A DNA stretch of 64,000 nucleotides, from the NCBI GenBank assembly GCA_937919655.1, contig CALFPJ010000023.1, forward strand, positions 1 to 64,000, written 5' to 3'. Numbering within the stretch: the first letter of the stretch is position 1; the number at the start of each line of letters is the position of its first letter. This document shows positions 1 through 8,084 of this stretch, in pieces. Below the pieces are notes generated by a model. That model searched no databases. It had not been told where the DNA came from and worked only from the letters and a program-made list of their open reading frames with translations. The translations under genes were made by a program, and so were the position numbers. This stretch comes from an uncultured Gemmatimonadales bacterium (GTDB taxonomy: Bacteria; Gemmatimonadota; Gemmatimonadetes; Longimicrobiales; Gaopeijiaceae).

Positions 1-994
1 TGATGATGTAGTTCCCGAACAACGTGATCTCGGGAAGGTACTGCACCTGTTCCAAGCGCATCTCGGTGTGCCGCAACTCTTCGTTAAGGCCGAGCTGCCT
101 GAGGTCCGAGCGCAACTCGACGGCGGAGCCCAACACCTCAGCCACGGACTCGTTGGGCGTCGTTGGACCGCCCATGAATGATAGGACCTCACGGTTATCT
201 GCCGAGTTCGCATTCAGGTCGTCCAGGTTCATTTCGGCCAGCGAGCCGCGTACCTCGATCGACTCCTGGTCGGCGATGTCCAATTCAACCGCGATCTGCC
301 GTGTGGCCTGCAACGCAGCGTTCTGGGCCCGGCGCAGGTTCGGCTCCAGGTTCGCCAACTCAACCTCCAACCGAAGCACGTCGTACTCTGACGCGATGCC
401 GGCTCGGTTTAGCGCCTTGGTCTCGGCAAGGGACTGGCGCACTCGGTTGACCGAGTTGTCCGTCAGCCGGACCTGTTCTTGGGCCAGCAACAGCTGGTAG
501 TAAGCGATCCGGACACGGGTGACTACGGACTGCGTCTGACCGCGCACGGATTCCTCCTGGAGGCTCCGAAACCGCCCAGCCGCACCCAGCGCTACGAAAA
601 TGCTCGGCCGAAATAGGGGCTGCTCGACGATGACAGAGGAACTCCACTGGTTATCCGCGCCGAAGCGAACACCGATGTAATCATCCGGTCCCGCGCTGGG
701 GTCAAAGATCGCGGCTGGCAAGAAATTCACCGTCGGCGAAATGTTCCTCGTGTAGCTAGCGTTGAAGTCCACGGTGGGATAGACGCTGCTCCACGCCTCC
801 GACACCTGCTCCCTTGCCTCCTCAAGCCCGAGGCGCGCCGCGAGCACATCGCGGTTGTTCCCGAGGGCGGCACGAACCGCCTCTTCGATTCCGAGAGTCT
901 GCGCTTGACCCGATTGCGCGGTGAACGCAGCCGCCAATAACAGCGCCAACAACGTGAAAGCCCAACGGGGCTTCACCGGTTCGATGTGGTTCAT
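1..994 (-). CDS. TolC family outer-membrane efflux protein (3' end outside window)
   Basis: The first 331 codons of a leftward gene are present; its end lies beyond the left edge. The N-terminus is a Sec signal peptide (hydrophobic LLALLLAAAFTAQSGQAQ), followed by the TolC-type pattern of long amphipathic helices, including TLGIEEAVRAALGNNRDV near residue 35 and a coiled-coil stretch with ALNRAGIASEYDVLRLEVEL about residues 190-210. Family members form the outer-membrane exit duct of tripartite efflux or type I secretion systems. The ATG at 994 has a GGAG-like ribosome site and lies 20 bp after the tetR stop, so the two genes look like one operon; adaptor and pump genes would be expected past the left edge. 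The substrate cannot be inferred. Confident on family. Confidence 0.88.
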   Translation of the reverse strand, partial: MNHIEPVKPRWAFTLLALLLAAAFTAQSGQAQTLGIEEAVRAALGNNRDVLAARLGLEEAREQVSEAWSSVYPTVDFNASYTRNISPTVNFLPAAIFDPSAGPDDYIGVRFGADNQWSSSVIVEQPLFRPSIFVALGAAGRFRSLQEESVRGQTQSVVTRVRIAYYQLLLAQEQVRLTDNSVNRVRQSLAETKALNRAGIASEYDVLRLEVELANLEPNLRRAQNAALQATRQIAVELDIADQESIEVRGSLAEMNLDDLNANSADNREVLSFMGGPTTPNESVAEVLGSAVELRSDLRQLGLNEELRHTEMRLEQVQYLPEITLFGNYII

Positions 995-1014
995 TCCGAC
1001 TCCGATTGGACTTG

Positions 1015-1653
1015 TCATGCGTTTAAAGCCGCCTCTGCGTTCAGGTACTTCTGGGCAAGTTCTTCGGCGAAAGCCTCGGTTGCGACGCCACTCATGAGGC
1101 GAGCTCCTGATGCCTCGAAGAGCGCGCGGAACTGGGTCACATCAATCTGGAAGTGTCCTCGGTGGTACAGCTCGACGAGACCATGCGCGTGGGCCCACAA
1201 CGTCAGTGACGTCTGAACCGGATCCCCTTCCTTCAGAATCCCCGCGTCCATGCACTCACGCACACGGTCGATCCAGAACTGGTGAATCGCGGCCCCCATG
1301 GCCTCGATGTCCTCGGGAAACTTCTCCATGCCGATCTGGGCGGGCCCAGAGAACATCAGTGCGTACCAACGAGGGTGACCCAGCGAGAAGTCCAGATATC
1401 CCTCGCCCGCCCGGAAGAACCGATCCAATGCCGTGGGAGCTTCGAGCGCTCGATAAATCGTACTCATGAACGTCCGATGGGCCTCGCGCATGATCTCGGC
1501 GAGCACGTGCTCTTTCCCTTCGTAGTGCCGGTACAATGCCGGCGCCGTCACCCCTAGCTCCCGTCCGAGCTTTCTCATCGAAAACCCTTCGAACCCCTCT
1601 CTTAGATAGAGTTCGATGGCGGCGGCCAGGATTGTCTCTCTTTGATCTGACAT
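1015..1653 (-). CDS. TetR family transcriptional regulator
   Basis: The product is 212 residues, the usual TetR length. An N-terminal helix-turn-helix (residues about 8-50) contains the family signature, with SMRKLGRELGVTAPALYRHY as the recognition region. The rest is an all-helical ligand domain with a WHG-like C-terminal section (SLTLWAHAHGLVELYHRG). It sits directly upstream of a tolC gene on the same strand, so it probably represses an efflux operon. The ATG at 1653 is preferred to an in-frame TTG at 1689 because a good promoter overlaps that upstream codon. A tandem TGTTTAC repeat overlaps the -10 and start region and may be its own operator. The ligand is unknown. Confidence 0.9.
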   Translation of the reverse strand: MSDQRETILAAAIELYLREGFEGFSMRKLGRELGVTAPALYRHYEGKEHVLAEIMREAHRTFMSTIYRALEAPTALDRFFRAGEGYLDFSLGHPRWYALMFSGPAQIGMEKFPEDIEAMGAAIHQFWIDRVRECMDAGILKEGDPVQTSLTLWAHAHGLVELYHRGHFQIDVTQFRALFEASGARLMSGVATEAFAEELAQKYLNAEAALNA

Positions 1654-1654
1654 G

Positions 1655-1689
1655 GTAAACACTGTAAACAAGGCCGGAAAAATGGTCAA
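1655..1689 (-). promoter_or_regulatory. Predicted tetR promoter with tandem TGTTTAC operator, leaderless
   Basis: Reading leftward, TTGACC (1689-1684) is separated by exactly 17 bases from TACAGT (1666-1661), a plausible sigma70 -35/-10 pair. The expected +1 falls on or next to the A of the tetR ATG at 1653, leaving no room for a ribosome site, which suggests a leaderless mRNA. Two direct copies of TGTTTAC (1670-1664 and 1661-1655) are spaced 9 bp apart and cover the -10 element, as expected for an autorepressor site. The promoter and operator roles are inferred from sequence only. Confidence 0.5.
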
Positions 1690-1724
1690 GATGTAGGCCG
1701 TCCTGTGGCGTAACGGTGTTTAGT

Positions 1725-1750
1725 GCCAAAAGGTGCTAATGAAAGCACAG
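1725..1750 (-). terminator. Weak hairpin terminator after the EamA gene
   Basis: Reading leftward just after the EamA stop, GTGCT and AGCAC form a 5-bp stem with a six-base loop, followed by C and four T. The stem is short, so this is at best a weak intrinsic terminator separating the transporter gene from tetR. Confidence 0.3.
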
Positions 1751-1755
1751 CGCAT

Positions 1756-2619
1756 TTAGTGGATCGGGCGTAGGCGAACCAACTTCAGCGTCGACAGTGC
1801 GATGACCACGGCGCCGGTCCAGGTCCACGCGTCCGGGATGTCACCGAACAACACCCAACCCCAAGCGGCCGCGAGCACAATCTGCAGGTACCCGACAGAC
1901 GAAGCCCGGCCTGCGCGCTCCAGCCGCAGTCCCCAGGTCAACAGGAGTTGACCGACATGTGTTGCGGACCCCATGACGATCAACAGAAGGACCTCGACGA
2001 GCGACGGAACTACCGCCTCTGAAATCATGAGAGGCGCCGCGAGCAGCAGAGTGATCATCGAAAACACAAAGACGATCAGCAGGGGTGGATCGTGCTTCAC
2101 CTGACGGATCGTCACGTAAGACCCCGCGCCGAACGTCGCGGCACAGACACCGGCGGCGACGGCCCAGGGGTCCAACGCGCTAGAGGCGCCAAACAAGAAT
2201 GAGGGTTTGGCCACCAGCACCACGCCGATGAGGCTCACGCCGACCAGCACACCCTCCTTCTTCACCATGTGTTCGCCGAGCACCACCCCGGCCGCGAGCG
2301 CGGTCAGCACCGGATTCATGAAGTAGATCACGGTCGCGTCGGCGAGCGGTAGATGGATGATCGAGTAGAAATACCCGGACAACGAGAGGAAGCCGAACAC
2401 ACCACGCTGAATCAGGAGTCGCGGCTCACGAGGACGAAATGCCAGGCCGCGACTCTTGAGGGCAAATCCGGCCAGCGCGGCCACGACTAGAGAGCGCCCG
2501 AAAACCAACTCGAACAGCGGCAGGGTCTGTCCAACGACCTTGCCGACCGCGCTCATGATCGAGAACGCGAAGGCCGCCGCTGCCATGAATCGGAGCCCGC
2601 GAGGGATGTCGCGGATCAT
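1756..2619 (-). CDS. EamA/DMT-superfamily transporter
   Basis: The 287-residue product is almost wholly hydrophobic, with about ten predicted membrane helices arranged as two EamA-type repeats (roughly residues 8-140 and 150-280). The segment ADATVIYFMNPVLTALAAGV and the closing helix of repeat two (AAAWGWVLFGDIPDAWTWTG) are typical of the drug/metabolite transporter superfamily. Members export metabolites or amino acids across the inner membrane; the substrate cannot be predicted. The ATG at 2619 gives a normal family length. The next gene upstream ends 49 bp away on the same strand, so cotranscription is possible. Confidence 0.88.
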   Translation of the reverse strand: MIRDIPRGLRFMAAAAFAFSIMSAVGKVVGQTLPLFELVFGRSLVVAALAGFALKSRGLAFRPREPRLLIQRGVFGFLSLSGYFYSIIHLPLADATVIYFMNPVLTALAAGVVLGEHMVKKEGVLVGVSLIGVVLVAKPSFLFGASSALDPWAVAAGVCAATFGAGSYVTIRQVKHDPPLLIVFVFSMITLLLAAPLMISEAVVPSLVEVLLLIVMGSATHVGQLLLTWGLRLERAGRASSVGYLQIVLAAAWGWVLFGDIPDAWTWTGAVVIALSTLKLVRLRPIH

Positions 2620-2668
2620 ACCGCCCCTGCCCCAATCTCTCTCGAGGCCTGTCGGCCAGTGCGTCGGG

Positions 2669-4804
2669 TCAGTCCCTCTCCAACGACGCGGTCAAGATCC
2701 GGTCTCCTCGAGTGATCGCGTCCACGACGCCCATCCCCTCAACAACCCATCCAAAAACGGTGTAGGCTCCGTCCAAATGTGGGAGCCGCGTGTGGGCAAG
2801 AAAGAACTGGGATCCCTCGGTGTCTTTTCCCGCACTCGCCATGCCCATCGAGCCACGCCAATACGGGAGGGTGTTGAACTCGCTGGTAATCTGAAACCCG
2901 GGTCCCCCACGACCGGTCCCACTGTCCACGTCCCCACCCTGAGCGACGAAGTTGGCGATGACCCGATGAAACGGGGTACCGTCAAAGCGACCTTCCTCAG
3001 CCAACCGAGCCATCGTTTGCACAGTGTGCGGCGCCTCTTCGGGGACCATTTGAACGACGATCCTGCCCCGATCGGTATTCATCACGAGACGCGGCGCGGC
3101 TCCTAACCCCCCGAAGAAGTCCCAGTCCATGACGGTCGGATCGTAGGGGAGTTCATCGCTCCCCCTCCGAACATCTTCCGAGTCCTCATCCAGGTTGACC
3201 TCGACCATTTCGCCAGTGAGCCGCTCCAGTCCGCTCGCCGCGATCCGACGCATGACCGCGGCGGGATGTCCTAGGGCTTCACGCAGAAGCGTCTCCGCCT
3301 CCGGGGCATCAATCAACGCGATGAGGCGGAGAAACTCAGCGGCGTCGCGCGCGTTCCCGGCGTCGAGCCTGTATCGGTAGCCGCTGACCAGAACGTCGGC
3401 GGCCCCGAAGGGTGCGAATAGCGGATCAGTGAGGCGTTGCGCGGATGCGAACTCAGCTGTGGGATTACCCCCGGTGAGGGCGACCCGAAAGATCTCGAAA
3501 TAGCGCTCGGTCTGCGCATTCAACTTCCGGTCTTCTTCCCACCGAGTCGACAGCGCCACAATCGCGGCGGCGCCGACCTCCTGAGACGGCGAAGCTACCG
3601 CGGCCCCCAAACGGTCGAGCGCGTCCTGGCCGGCGAGATACCCCAGCGCTTCGAGTCCGATGGTCCATCTTCTCTCGTCGGTCGGTTCGACCGCGTCGAC
3701 CCATGCAAATACGAACTCGCGCTCATTTTGGCGGGCGAGAAGCGTGAGGACGGGGCCCACCACCGCGAGCCGATCGCCGTTGGCGGAAATCCACGCCTCC
3801 AGGCTACCGAACACCGACGGCGGGTGGTCCGTACTCGCGAGGGCATTCGCGGCGTTGATCGCGACATGCTCAATGGGATCATTGAGCGACTCGATGAGCG
3901 CGTTGCGCTCGGCGGCTCCGATTGCCCTGCCCGCCAACGCCGTCGTCGCTTCACTGCGGATGCGCCAATCCTTGCCCTTCACGGCCCAATCGGCGAGGCG
4001 TCCCGAGTCGGCGGGGTCATTCAATTTCCCCAATGCTTGCAGGAGATACATGGCCGCGACGTCCTCAGCACCGTACCCCGCGAGGGCCTCTCGCACGCGA
4101 GAGACGCGCACCGTCCACAGGCCTGGATCCTGATGGCGGCCAAAATAATACGCCGCCCCAGCTCTCACGCCTGGATCAGCGTCGTCCAACTTCGCGAAAA
4201 GAAAGTCCTGCGCATCCTGCGACCGAACCCCTTTCACCGCCGCGTTCACCGAGAGTGCCCAAGCGCGGCGGGCTTCTTCACCCGGCGTCACCGCGGCCGC
4301 CATGAGTGCCTCCGTAGCCTGGAGGGCCCCGATCTTCCCGAGGGCTTCCAGAATACGGTCTCGGACCTGGGCATCCGCTTCCACTGTAAACGCCCGTGCA
4401 AGCGCACCGACCCCGTCTGTGGCTCCCAACTGGCCCACAGCAAAGGCTGCGTCTCGGCGCACACCGGCGTCCGCGTCAAGCGTGAGCAAACTCGTGAGCG
4501 GCTCCAGTGCTGCCGCATCCTGCACCGAACCCAACGCCAACGCAGCTCTCGCCCGAACGTCCGTGCGCGCGCTGGTGAGCATGTCCACGAGCGAACCCCC
4601 ATCGCGAGCGATCTGCAGGTCCACAATGCCCTGCAGAGCAGCATCCTGGGCGAGCCCATCTGAGCCCCTCAAGGAAAGAGGTGACGCTCCAGGGCCCGAT
4701 CCGCTGGGGTCCCCGCAAGCGGCTAGCCCCATCAGAGCGATGAGCGAAACAATCTGTAGCGCGCGGCCAGCGACTCGAGGGACAGGATACGAACTCGGGT
4801 GCAT
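2669..4804 (-). CDS. HEAT-repeat lipoprotein with C-terminal cyclophilin-type peptidylprolyl isomerase
   Basis: The 711-residue product begins with a lipoprotein signal ending in LMGLAAC, so it should be lipid-anchored. Residues about 50-540 are alanine- and leucine-rich helical repeats of HEAT type (for example ARAALALGSVQDAAALEPL and RRDAAFAVGQLGATDGVG). Residues 572-711 are a cyclophilin domain with the catalytic Arg in FHRVIANFVAQGGD, the FF pair in GSQFFLAH, and LPHLDGAYTVFG near the active site. Cyclophilins isomerise X-Pro bonds during folding; the HEAT scaffold suggests a periplasmic chaperone that holds a client while the isomerase works. It follows an M1 aminopeptidase lipoprotein and a small membrane protein on the same strand. 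The fusion is clear; the client is unknown. Confidence 0.9.
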   Translation of the reverse strand: MHPSSYPVPRVAGRALQIVSLIALMGLAACGDPSGSGPGASPLSLRGSDGLAQDAALQGIVDLQIARDGGSLVDMLTSARTDVRARAALALGSVQDAAALEPLTSLLTLDADAGVRRDAAFAVGQLGATDGVGALARAFTVEADAQVRDRILEALGKIGALQATEALMAAAVTPGEEARRAWALSVNAAVKGVRSQDAQDFLFAKLDDADPGVRAGAAYYFGRHQDPGLWTVRVSRVREALAGYGAEDVAAMYLLQALGKLNDPADSGRLADWAVKGKDWRIRSEATTALAGRAIGAAERNALIESLNDPIEHVAINAANALASTDHPPSVFGSLEAWISANGDRLAVVGPVLTLLARQNEREFVFAWVDAVEPTDERRWTIGLEALGYLAGQDALDRLGAAVASPSQEVGAAAIVALSTRWEEDRKLNAQTERYFEIFRVALTGGNPTAEFASAQRLTDPLFAPFGAADVLVSGYRYRLDAGNARDAAEFLRLIALIDAPEAETLLREALGHPAAVMRRIAASGLERLTGEMVEVNLDEDSEDVRRGSDELPYDPTVMDWDFFGGLGAAPRLVMNTDRGRIVVQMVPEEAPHTVQTMARLAEEGRFDGTPFHRVIANFVAQGGDVDSGTGRGGPGFQITSEFNTLPYWRGSMGMASAGKDTEGSQFFLAHTRLPHLDGAYTVFGWVVEGMGVVDAITRGDRILTASLERD

Positions 4805-4886
4805 CAGAATGACTCCATGTCGAGGTTGGGGTGGTCATCTCGAGCGACTGTGGGCTCAGCGCCGGGATCTGGCATTGGGAAGCGTG

Positions 4887-5393
4887 TCATGACGCAGGTA
4901 AGCGTATCTCGACCCAACCGAACCCTGGCCGCCTGGCCGCGACAAGCCCGCCGACAAAGCCACCCGAGATCATGCCCAACCCGATCCCGCGAAAGGTCGT
5001 TTGTAGTAACCGTTCCGCCGGGGGATCGTCGGGCCCCCCGACAAGGCCGGTGGCATGAACGACAAGCCCGATCGCGGCCCCCACAAATAGACCTGCTACT
5101 AGGCCGTACCCGAAGCCCCGACGGAACGCCTCCTGAGATGTCCGACGGCGGCGTACGTCGAGTTGCGCCATATCGAACATGGAGACCTGCCAGATGTCCT
5201 CAACTCCTTCAGTACGAACCAGAAGCATCTCGCCGCGAACCGACTCTGCTAGGCCCTCTACGGAAAGAGCGCTGGGCATACGGAGTCGAACCGAGTCGCC
5301 CGCCTGCACGATCTGACCGGAGAGCGGTTCCAACCCCAGCGCACCCGCCAACAGGAGCACAGCCGCCCGGCCAACGGGTCCGATGCTCGCCAT
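4887..5393 (-). CDS. Small membrane protein with glycine-rich helices, function unknown
   Basis: The 168-residue product has an N-terminal signal-like helix (AAVLLLAGALGLEPLSGQ). A beta-rich central part contains VQAGDSVRLRMPSA, followed by RRRRTSQEAF. Two glycine-rich hydrophobic segments (GYGLVAGLFVGAAIGLVVHA and IGLGMISGGFVGGLVA) resemble glycine-zipper helices. A longer in-frame extension would overlap the aminopeptidase gene by about 145 bp, so the ATG at 5393, four bases after the aminopeptidase stop, is chosen. The spacing implies translational coupling. I do not recognise a named family; an envelope role is inferred from the signal and neighbours only. Confidence 0.65.
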   Translation of the reverse strand: MASIGPVGRAAVLLLAGALGLEPLSGQIVQAGDSVRLRMPSALSVEGLAESVRGEMLLVRTEGVEDIWQVSMFDMAQLDVRRRRTSQEAFRRGFGYGLVAGLFVGAAIGLVVHATGLVGGPDDPPAERLLQTTFRGIGLGMISGGFVGGLVAARRPGFGWVEIRLPAS

Positions 5394-5397
5394 GTGC

Positions 5398-7965
5398 TTA
5401 GCGCCAATCATGAACCAGGCGGGCTGAGCGAAACACCATATCCGCCGATTGCAGGACTTTGAGGCGCATTCTTGGCGACAGATCTGGAGACTCATCAAGA
5501 AACGTCCGCACGATTTCTGCCGCCTCAACGGATCGATGTCCACCCAGGATAGCGCCTAGCCAACGTCCCGGAAAAAAGATGTCCCCGGTCCGCTGAATTT
5601 CATCGATCATATCGAGGGCTGGCCTAATGAGATCCAGCGACTCGGAAGCGCGAACAGGGTGATGGATGTTCCCTAACCCCGAGAGCACCCACGGCTCGTG
5701 TTCCCGGTTCGAAGCATCCGAGAGAGAGGCGAAGAAGGAGGCTCGTACGCTCGGGTCTGCCGAAAGCGACGCCCGCTCAAATCGGAAGCGGGCGAGACGG
5801 TCGGGATTCTGAATCCGGCCTTCCTGCTCGGCGAGGATCTCCTCGGCGTCTGCGACTCCCCGACGCGCCAAGCCACTCGCCAATCCGATCTGGTCCGATT
5901 CGGAAAGGGGCAGTCCTGGAACACTTTCGTCTCCGTCCCACAACCGACGCAGACGCGCAACCGCAGGGTCGGTCATCGCCAACCCGCGGTATGAACCATA
6001 AAACGAGGCCCGAGCGGTTCGGGCGCGGTCACTCTCGACTTGAACCCACAGAACCTCTTCAACGTCGGGGGCCCACCGCGCCCGGTCTTCCTCGGTCAGC
6101 AGGTCCCAGTAGGTGGACCCCAGATAACCGAGCACCCGTCCCAGAATCAGCTCGTTCTCTTCGACTGCGAGTGCATCGACGGCCGCCGTCATGAAACGTT
6201 CCGGGCTGAGCGCACCCTCAAGTACTTGATCCCAGAGGGTCACCCAAGTGGCTCCTCGAAGGAGCGGTGTTTCAAGTCGGGTGACGTTCGCGGTCAGGTA
6301 CTCCAAACTGGCCGGATCCAAGACGAAGCCGCCGTATTCGACGCCTGTCCCGTTCGGCAGCACAAAAGCTGCGTTCCCTGCGCCTGCGACCCGCTCCGGG
6401 TCTTCGCCCAACTCGACGGTGACGAGCTCACTAGACTCAATCGAGCCTACCCGCAGTCGCAGCGTCTGAGGCCAAACCCTTCCCTGTCCGGACGGATCTT
6501 CTTGACGGACGACTACGTCGGCACCGTCCCGAGCCACGGTGATCGTCGGGCGCCCCGGCTCCTCGACCCAAACGCGACTCCAAGTCGACAAATCCTGAGG
6601 GGAACGTTTGTCCAGAATCTCGATCAGATCCGGCCAGGTGGCGTTCCCGTAAGAGTAGGTCGAGAGGTATTCCCGGAGTCCGTCGCGAAACGTGTCTTCG
6701 CCGACACGGGTCTCGAGGTGTCGCATGACGACGGGGGCCTTCTGGTAGATGATGGCCCCGTACAACGTACCCGCGAACCGGAGGTTCTCGAGCGGCTGGC
6801 GAATCGGGTTCGCGCCCGCGGTTCGGTCCACGCTGTAGGCAGTCGGGTGGTTGCCTGTGAGAAAGCGAAGATCGTGGTCGAGCTCTGGAAAGGACGGATG
6901 GACGATCTTCGCGGCCATGAAGTTGGCGAACACCTCTTTGGTCCACACATCGTCAAACCAGTTCATCGTAACCAGGTCCCCAAACCACATGTGCGCCGTC
7001 TCGTGCGCGATCACCGAGGCCCGGCCCAAGATCTGCCCCTGGGTCGCGGTCTCGTCCAACATCAGACCGCCCTGCCTGTAGAGGATGCCCCCGGGGTGTT
7101 CCATGCCGCCATACTGGAAAGACGGAATCAGAACAAAGTCGAACTTCTGGAAGGGGTAATCGATCGCCGTGTACTCTTCGAGCCACTCCACCGCCGCTGC
7201 ATGTAAGCGAAAGATTTCGTCCCGATTTCGCGCGACCTGAGCGGTATCAGTTTCCCGGTGGTACATGCGGAAGACGCGGCCGTTGATGACCGCAGACTCT
7301 TCTTGGAAATGACCCGCAGCGACCGCGAACAGGTACGTCGGAATGGGGCGTGTCTCAAGAAACTCGAAAGTCTTTACGCCGTTCAGGACCGTCGCTTCAG
7401 CCCCTGGCCCGTTCGCCACGACCTTCCAGCTTTCGGGCACTGTCACAGTCCAAGCGACCTGCCCCTTGAGATTCGGTTGATCAAAAAGAGGCAATGAAAA
7501 ATGCGCTCGATCTGGGACGAAGAGCGCGTACAGAAAGTCGTCGCTCCGATTGAAGGCTTCGTCGCCCACCTCGTAACTCAGGTCGACTTCGTTCGACCCT
7601 TCTTTCAGCGCATCGTGCGGAATCACGATATGGTCGTTGACCGGTTCCCACACCGTCTCGGCGCCATTGACCGAAACAGAACGCACCCTCTCTCCGGGCT
7701 TCATGAAGTCTAGGACGAGAGGCTGACCCGAATCATCGGACCAACCAAAGGTCACCAGAGTTCGCCCCATGATGGGCTCGGATCTCTCTTCCGGGATCGT
7801 CAGCCAGATCCGGTAGCGGAGGCCGGAAATCGTCTCACTGCGATGCTCCGCCAGAGCCCAGGGGATCCCCTGGTCCAATGGGACCGGCGGTGTTTCACAG
7901 CCCCCAAGCAGTATCGCTAACAAAAACACGACGGGCGAAAACGCCCCGCGGCCGGCTCCAGACAT
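5398..7965 (-). CDS. M1 family zinc aminopeptidase, lipoprotein
   Basis: The 855-residue product starts with a lipobox signal (VVFLLAILLGGC). The zinc site is HETAH at about residue 321, with the third ligand in WTKEVFANF some 20 residues later, as in gluzincin M1 peptidases. The exopeptidase loop reads GGMEHPG, a variant of the GAMEN motif with His in place of Asn. The N-terminal 200 residues fit the M1 beta-saddle, and the C-terminal 300 are helical and ERAP-like. M1 enzymes remove N-terminal residues from peptides; lipid anchoring suggests periplasmic or surface peptide scavenging. The ATG at 7965 is preferred over one at 7971 because AGGGG then sits six bases upstream. The downstream gene starts 4 bp after the stop. 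Confidence 0.93.
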   Translation of the reverse strand: MSGAGRGAFSPVVFLLAILLGGCETPPVPLDQGIPWALAEHRSETISGLRYRIWLTIPEERSEPIMGRTLVTFGWSDDSGQPLVLDFMKPGERVRSVSVNGAETVWEPVNDHIVIPHDALKEGSNEVDLSYEVGDEAFNRSDDFLYALFVPDRAHFSLPLFDQPNLKGQVAWTVTVPESWKVVANGPGAEATVLNGVKTFEFLETRPIPTYLFAVAAGHFQEESAVINGRVFRMYHRETDTAQVARNRDEIFRLHAAAVEWLEEYTAIDYPFQKFDFVLIPSFQYGGMEHPGGILYRQGGLMLDETATQGQILGRASVIAHETAHMWFGDLVTMNWFDDVWTKEVFANFMAAKIVHPSFPELDHDLRFLTGNHPTAYSVDRTAGANPIRQPLENLRFAGTLYGAIIYQKAPVVMRHLETRVGEDTFRDGLREYLSTYSYGNATWPDLIEILDKRSPQDLSTWSRVWVEEPGRPTITVARDGADVVVRQEDPSGQGRVWPQTLRLRVGSIESSELVTVELGEDPERVAGAGNAAFVLPNGTGVEYGGFVLDPASLEYLTANVTRLETPLLRGATWVTLWDQVLEGALSPERFMTAAVDALAVEENELILGRVLGYLGSTYWDLLTEEDRARWAPDVEEVLWVQVESDRARTARASFYGSYRGLAMTDPAVARLRRLWDGDESVPGLPLSESDQIGLASGLARRGVADAEEILAEQEGRIQNPDRLARFRFERASLSADPSVRASFFASLSDASNREHEPWVLSGLGNIHHPVRASESLDLIRPALDMIDEIQRTGDIFFPGRWLGAILGGHRSVEAAEIVRTFLDESPDLSPRMRLKVLQSADMVFRSARLVHDWR

Positions 7966-8084
7966 GCACATCCCCTACGAATCAGGATCTCTGCCCGCCG
8001 GGCGAGAGCGTCCGACAGCGCGACGGTATAGTGCAGCGGGGAGAAGGCTAATGAAAGAGCGCCGCGGCCCGTGCTACGAGCACT

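Noticed and set aside
1654-1689. Upstream TTG as tetR start
   Set aside because: It coincides with the -35 element of a good promoter and lacks a ribosome site; the ATG at 1653 gives a normal TetR.
3437-4663. 408-residue ORF opposite the HEAT/cyclophilin gene
   Set aside because: The minus strand has a lipoprotein signal, HEAT repeats and cyclophilin motifs; the plus-strand frame has none.
6040-7206. 388-residue ORF opposite the M1 aminopeptidase
   Set aside because: The minus strand carries the HETAH zinc site; the plus frame is its shadow.
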